Part shown: positions 5,997 through 6,369 of the stretch, one piece after another | How the letters are laid out: the number at the start of each line of letters is the position of its first letter | How positions within the stretch are numbered: position 1 is the stretch's first letter | NCBI GenBank assembly: GCA_024635465.1 | Contig: JAGXIS010000179.1 | Location: 1-6,369 of the forward strand | DNA from: Bacteroidota bacterium | Lineage (GTDB): Bacteria > Bacteroidota > Rhodothermia > Balneolales > Balneolaceae | Direction of reading: 5' to 3' | Length of the DNA stretch: 6,369 nt | Notes under the pieces: model-generated | Database searches by the model: none | Told to the model about the DNA's origin: nothing | What the model saw: only the letters and a program-made list of their open reading frames with translations | Position numbers and translations under genes: made by a program

Positions 5997-6369
5997 AGGA
6001 TGAATTTGTTTCAGGCTCTTCGGTATTGTCTATCCACTCCAAAGGAGGAAGGGTAAGTGAGATGTCTAAATTGCTGCATGCATTCAAATGTTGCTTAACC
6101 ACATCTTCATACACTTGATGATCGAAAGCAATTGCAGCCGGTTTGAGAATTTCCAGGTATCGGCAATTATCGAATTCATTTGCCGTATTGAAAAAATCAG
6201 ATGCATCATCCCCTCTTAGGTAGTTTGCAATTACATCCAGTGAAGGTTTTAAACCACCAAAATCCGGACTATTTAAACTTTGCCAATCCCTGTCAGTTTC
6301 CGGCCTTTGTTTTCTCATGAGTGCAATGGTCATGTGGCCACTCAGGTTATAGTAGTAATAGTGCTGCTG
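5989..6369 (-). CDS. C-terminal part of a probable polysaccharide lyase (partial)
   Basis: The frame is open from the right edge to a TAA at 5989-5991, giving 126 residues. The ATG at 6331-6333 is probably internal, because the reading continues without a stop to 6369 and that extra part looks family-like. The piece starts 'QQHYYYYNLSGHMTIALMRK', then runs through 'FGGLKPSLDVIANYLRGDD' and a helix-rich segment ('NCRYLEILKPAAIAF'). It ends in an acidic tail 'NTEEPETNSSFE'. The pattern of an aromatic helix, then a glycine turn and 'LK.SLD.I..Y', resembles the end of the helical toroid of alginate-lyase-like proteins (PF05426). That is judged by eye and is not certain. No T9SS sorting domain is present at its end. 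Its stop overlaps the GH88 start, so the two are translationally coupled. A lyase is what a GH88 enzyme needs upstream, which supports the call. It could instead be another helical carbohydrate enzyme or an unknown family. Confidence 0.5.
   Translation of the reverse strand, partial: QQHYYYYNLSGHMTIALMRKQRPETDRDWQSLNSPDFGGLKPSLDVIANYLRGDDASDFFNTANEFDNCRYLEILKPAAIAFDHQVYEDVVKQHLNACSNLDISLTLPPLEWIDNTEEPETNSSFE

Noticed and set aside
5936..6118. 60-residue plus-strand frame across the lyase/GH88 junction
   Set aside because: Antisense to two coupled genes, with no start signal or family pattern.
5989..6333. Treating the 114-residue frame from ATG 6333 as a complete small gene
   Set aside because: The same frame continues without a stop to the window edge and the extra residues look like part of the same helical domain, so it is a truncated larger gene.

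Overview
The window looks like part of a surface or extracellular polysaccharide locus from an AT-rich member of the Bacteroidota/FCB group. The organism call rests on three things. The glycoside hydrolase ends in a type A C-terminal sorting domain of the type IX secretion system, with a 'QNYPNPFN' entry motif of the style common in Balneolota, Rhodothermota and Ignavibacteriota. No start codon has a convincing Shine-Dalgarno sequence. Base composition is visibly AT-rich throughout. Assignment below the FCB group is a guess, with Balneolota-like the best fit.

Plus strand, 1-4476: a co-directional set. It opens with the last 40 codons of an ABC exporter ATPase (1-123), followed by a 127-base spacer with small inverted repeats. 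Four glycosyltransferases follow: a GT2/GT-A enzyme (251-1186), a GT4-like GT-B enzyme overlapping it by 22 bases (1165-2385), a second, divergent GT-B enzyme (2410-3498) and a second, divergent GT2 enzyme (3520-4476). Gaps are -22, 24 and 21 bases, so the four glycosyltransferases are very probably one transcription unit. They would add sugars one after another to a lipid carrier, and the ABC exporter is a plausible flippase for the product. No sugar identity can be read from the sequence.

Minus strand, 6369-4491: a converging pair. A protein cut by the window edge (5989-6369) resembles, in my reading, the C-terminal end of an (alpha/alpha)-toroid polysaccharide lyase. Its stop overlaps the TTG start of a secreted GH88 unsaturated glucuronyl hydrolase (4491-5996). 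GH88 enzymes remove the 4,5-unsaturated uronic acid that lyases leave, so the pair would form a uronate-polysaccharide breakdown module. The two sets end only 14 bases apart, and an AT-rich hairpin spans both stop codons.

The main point of interest is this arrangement: an assembly line for a glycan facing a breakdown pair for a uronate-containing glycan, with the hydrolase apparently exported by T9SS and carrying an unusual cysteine-bearing insertion in a substrate-site loop. I found no RNA genes, CRISPR arrays, insertion sequences or phage genes. There is no gene-free stretch longer than about 130 bases.
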